Source: DATAUK01 sp036268295
GTDB taxonomy: Bacteria; Actinomycetota; Actinomycetes; JAFAQI01
Direction: 5' to 3'
DNA length: 33,666 nucleotides
Assembly: GCA_036268295.1 (NCBI GenBank)
Contig: DATAUK010000037.1
Coordinates: 1 to 33,666, forward strand
Positions 31,545 through 33,666 of the stretch are shown piece by piece. The position numbers were made by a program, and so were the translations under genes. The first letter of the stretch is position 1, and each line of letters starts with the position of its first letter. The notes under the pieces are model-generated. The model was not told the DNA's origin, made no database searches, and saw nothing but the letters and a program-made list of their open reading frames with translations.

Positions 31545-33313
31545 CACTCCACCACCTCGCCCATCTCGTACTCGAAGTCGGGCGCGGTCTCACGCGCGAT
31601 CTTGATGTCGTCGTTCGACGTGCCGGCCGCGACCATCGGCCACACCATCGCATCCTTGCCGACCACGAAGTCGATCACGACCGGCCGGTCGGTGATCGCC
31701 ATCGCCTTCTCGATCGTCGCGTCGACCTCGTCGGCGGTCTCGCACCGCAGGCCGACGCACCCCATCGCCTCGGCAAGCATCACCATGTCCGGCACGTACT
31801 GCGCTTGCCCGGCCTTGAGGTCGGTGTTGGAGTAACGGCCCTCGTAGAACAGCGTCTGCCACTGCCGCACCATGCCGAGCGACTGGTTGTTGATCACGGC
31901 CACCTTGATCGGGATTCCCTCGATCGCGCAGGTGGTCAGCTCCTGGTTGGTCATCTGGAAGCAGCCGTCACCGTCGATCGCCCAGACCAGCGCGTCGGGT
32001 CGGCCGACCTTTGCCCCCATCGCCGCGGGCACCGCGAAACCCATCGTGCCCAGGCCGCCGGAGTTGATCCAGGTGTTCGGCCGCTCGAACCTGACGAACT
32101 GCGACGCCCACATCTGATGCTGGCCGACGCCGGCCACGACAACTGTTTCAGGGCCGCAGATCTTGCCCAGTCGCTCGATCACGTACTGGGGCGCGAGCGT
32201 GCCGTCGGTGTGCTCGTCGTAGCCGATCGGATAAGTCCGCTTCCAGTTGTTGCACTGCCGCCACCAGTCGGTGTAGTCGGCGCGGTTGCCCGCCTCTTGC
32301 TCGGCCTGCATCGCGACGATCAGGTCGGCGATCACCTCGCGCACGTCGCCAACGATCGGTACGTCGGCAACCCGGTTCTTTGAGATCTCGGCCGGGTCGA
32401 TGTCGGCGTGGATGACCTTCGCGTCCGGCGCGAAGCTCGACAGCTTTCCGGTCACCCGGTCGTCGAACCGGGCGCCGAGCGTGATCAGCAGATCGGCGCG
32501 CTGCAACGCGGTCACCGCAGCAACGGCGCCGTGCATCCCCGGCATCCCGAGATGTTGGTCGTGCGAGTCGGGGAACGCGCCGCGCGCCATCAGCGTGGTG
32601 ACGACCGGCGCGCCGGTCAGCTCGGCGAGCACCTTCAGCTCGCCGGTGGCGTGGGCTTTGAGCACTCCGCCGCCGACGTAGAGGACCGGACGCTTGGCCT
32701 CCGTGATCAGCCGGGCCGCTTCGCGAACCTGCTTGCCGTGCGGCTTCGCGGCCGGGCGATAACCGGGCAGCTGAAGCTCGACCGGCCACTCGAAGGACAT
32801 CTCGGCCTGCAGCGCGTCCTTCGCGATGTCGACGAGCACCGGGCCCGGTCGCCCGGTCGCGGCGATGTGGAACGCCTCGGCGAGAGTGCGCGGGATGTCC
32901 TCAGCGTTCTGGACCAGGAAGTTGTGCTTGGTGATCGGCATCGTGATGCCGCAGATGTCAGCCTCCTGGAAGGCATCCGTGCCGATCGCTCCGGACGGCA
33001 CCTGGCCGGTGATGGCGACGAGCGGCACCGAGTCCATATAGGCATCCGCGATCGGCGTCACCAGGTTGGTCGCACCCGGACCGCTGGTCGCCATGCAGAC
33101 CCCGACCCGGCCGGTCGCCTGCGCATAGCCGGTCGCCGCATGGCCGGCGCCCTGCTCGTGACGTACCAGGACGTGGCGGACCTTCTTGGAGTCGAACAGC
33201 GGGTCGTACGCCGGAAGGATTGCGCCACCCGGGATGCCAAATATCACCTGCGCGTCGAGTTCCTCGAGGGCTCGCACCATCGCCTGCGCGCCCGTCATGC
33301 GCTCCGCCGTCAT
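31544..33313 (-). CDS. ilvB: Acetolactate synthase large (catalytic) subunit
   Basis: The 589-aa thiamine diphosphate enzyme makes acetolactate (to valine and leucine) or acetohydroxybutyrate (to isoleucine). The N-terminal FGIPGGAILP, the catalytic E53 in VRHEQGAGHAATGYA, and the ThDP/Mg motif GDGCFQMTNQELTT ending in INN are present. The length is normal. The ATG at 33313 has AGGAG eight bases upstream; the frame extends to 33415 only through the leader region. It heads an ilvBN-ilvC transcript and is preceded by a leader peptide and a strong attenuator terminator. It is in the same order as M. tuberculosis ilvB1-ilvN-ilvC. Confidence 0.98.
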   Translation of the reverse strand: MTAERMTGAQAMVRALEELDAQVIFGIPGGAILPAYDPLFDSKKVRHVLVRHEQGAGHAATGYAQATGRVGVCMATSGPGATNLVTPIADAYMDSVPLVAITGQVPSGAIGTDAFQEADICGITMPITKHNFLVQNAEDIPRTLAEAFHIAATGRPGPVLVDIAKDALQAEMSFEWPVELQLPGYRPAAKPHGKQVREAARLITEAKRPVLYVGGGVLKAHATGELKVLAELTGAPVVTTLMARGAFPDSHDQHLGMPGMHGAVAAVTALQRADLLITLGARFDDRVTGKLSSFAPDAKVIHADIDPAEISKNRVADVPIVGDVREVIADLIVAMQAEQEAGNRADYTDWWRQCNNWKRTYPIGYDEHTDGTLAPQYVIERLGKICGPETVVVAGVGQHQMWASQFVRFERPNTWINSGGLGTMGFAVPAAMGAKVGRPDALVWAIDGDGCFQMTNQELTTCAIEGIPIKVAVINNQSLGMVRQWQTLFYEGRYSNTDLKAGQAQYVPDMVMLAEAMGCVGLRCETADEVDATIEKAMAITDRPVVIDFVVGKDAMVWPMVAAGTSNDDIKIARETAPDFEYEMGEVVE

Positions 33314-33397
33314 CGCTTCGACTCCTGTACTTGTGCCTGCCAGCCGGGAAACCGTTGGTGCGCAACGCCTTGTCGCCTGATAAAGCCTTGTTGCATG

Positions 33398-33429
33398 AAA
33401 AAGCCCCTCGCGCAAAAGCGCTGAGGGGC
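33398..33429 (-). terminator. ilvB attenuator terminator
   Basis: The minus strand has GCCCCTC-A-GCGC, loop TTTT, GCGC-GAGGGGC, then TTTTT (33398-33402). With its U-tract it is the best intrinsic terminator in the window. It lies about 85 bases before ilvB, after the leader peptide. Confidence 0.88.
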
Positions 33430-33430
33430 G

Positions 33431-33459
33431 GCACGTGATCCAAAGATCAGATCACGTGC
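33431..33459 (-). promoter_or_regulatory. ilvB leader pause hairpin
   Basis: GCACGTGATC (33450-33459) and GATCACGTGC (33431-33440) form a perfect 10-bp stem with a 9-base loop. The 5' arm covers the last codons (His-Val-Ile) of the leader, exactly as in cimA. Confidence 0.75.
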
Positions 33460-33485
33460 TCCATAACTACGAGAATTCGCTGCAC
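33447..33485 (-). CDS. ilvB leader peptide MQRILVVMEHVI
   Basis: A 12-codon frame starting at GTG (33485) reads Ile-Leu-Val-Val (ATT CTC GTA GTT), Met-Glu-His, then Val-Ile and stop. The three branched-chain amino acids are thus all sensed. Its length, Arg near the start, and end within the pause hairpin match the cimA leader. The -10 box ends six bases before the GTG, so the RNA is probably leaderless. Similar leaders are known before ilvB in Streptomyces and Corynebacterium. Confidence 0.75.
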   Translation of the reverse strand: MQRILVVMEHVI

Positions 33486-33491
33486 ACATCA

Positions 33492-33520
33492 ACGGTGGAC
33501 TACGACCGCCCCGGTGTCAA
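33492..33520 (-). promoter_or_regulatory. ilvB promoter
   Basis: On the minus strand a consensus TTGACA (33515-33520) and CACCGT (33492-33497) are separated by 17 bases, with the -10 ending six bases before the leader start. It is the best promoter by sequence in the window. Confidence 0.75.
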
Positions 33521-33527
33521 GGAACCG

Positions 33528-33590
33528 CGTTGACTCATCAAGAATGCGCGCGTAACCGGGTTCGTTGACTCATTTGGAAATGCGCGCGTA
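33528..33590. repeat. Imperfect direct repeat upstream of ilvB
   Basis: CGTTGACTCATC (33528-33539) and AATGCGCGCGTA (33543-33554) recur at 33563-33590 as CGTTGACTCATT and AATGCGCGCGTA, giving two 27-28-base copies. The ilvB promoter lies eight bases away. The rest, 33591-33666, has an 8-bp inverted repeat (33598-33605 with 33622-33629) but no gene that I can see. Confidence 0.6.
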
Positions 33591-33666
33591 GGGCGCGCCT
33601 ACCTGGTTCGTGTGCTGGCGGCAGGTAGGTCCCGTGGATGGGGCTGACGATGGGGCAACGTAGGGC

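Noticed and set aside
32408..33424. 338-aa plus-strand open frame
   Set aside because: Antisense shadow of ilvB, running into the attenuator.
33310..33492. 60-aa frame starting near the ilvB leader
   Set aside because: It reads through the pause stem, the terminator and the ilvB ribosome site in another frame; the 12-codon frame fits the attenuator better.
33591..33666. Start of another gene at the window edge
   Set aside because: Only a short inverted repeat is visible and the sequence is cut off; no coding frame can be supported.

Overview
This is a high-GC stretch of chromosome from an actinobacterium. The evidence is GTG and TTG starts, a HupB-type HU with a long Lys/Ala tail, F420 metabolism genes, a LexA box of the GAAC-N4-GTTC type, and a gene order close to the leu/ilv-ddl region of Mycobacterium tuberculosis (ddlA to ilvB1) and Streptomyces. 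Order and genus cannot be resolved from the sequence alone. Most genes are housekeeping and lie on the minus strand.

Layout by position: a secreted FG-GAP repeat protein (11-1735); an nlpC/P60 peptidoglycan hydrolase overlapping ddl (1792-4124); a plsC-like/gpsA/Cys-Met PLP enzyme operon (4214-7192); cofC/fbiD on the plus strand (7265-7903), separated by a perfect 26-bp hairpin from hupB (7967-8572); leuCD (8711-10683) with a divergent IclR regulator (10757-11476); a small HNH nuclease (11568-12122); tRNA-Glu and tRNA-Gln behind gltX and a FAH-family gene (12147-14537); an aldo/keto reductase and a membrane-anchored Asp-box protein (14580-16277); cimA (16365-17948); ilvE and leuB (18114-20249); a broken 13E12-type DUF222/HNH gene behind a LexA box (20463-21637); an EamA transporter; leuA (22737-24416); a zinc-ribbon/PAP2 membrane protein; a Cys-rich secreted protein; an F420-dependent oxidoreductase; an alpha/beta hydrolase; serA (28225-29820); and ilvC, ilvN and ilvB (29862-33313).

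Together the window encodes nearly all of branched-chain amino acid synthesis: IlvBN, IlvC and IlvE; LeuA, LeuCD and LeuB; and CimA for threonine-independent isoleucine synthesis. IlvD and threonine deaminase are not in the window. SerA makes serine.

The most interesting regulation is a set of three transcription attenuators in front of ilvB, cimA and leuA. Each has a short leader peptide too small for ordinary gene calling: MQRILVVMEHVI, MSARLIISERVD and MTSLLLLTRP. The ilvB and cimA leaders look like relatives. The leuA leader reads four consecutive Leu codons that are all different. These leaders, and about seven full genes, show a TANNNT-like -10 box ending 5-8 bases before the start codon, which suggests leaderless transcripts. 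Other signals are a head-to-head DnaA-box pair (20338-20355) next to a perfect LexA box (20425-20442), several long perfect hairpins at gene ends, and a repeat-bearing hairpin between ilvN and ilvC. I see no CRISPR array, insertion sequence or prophage.
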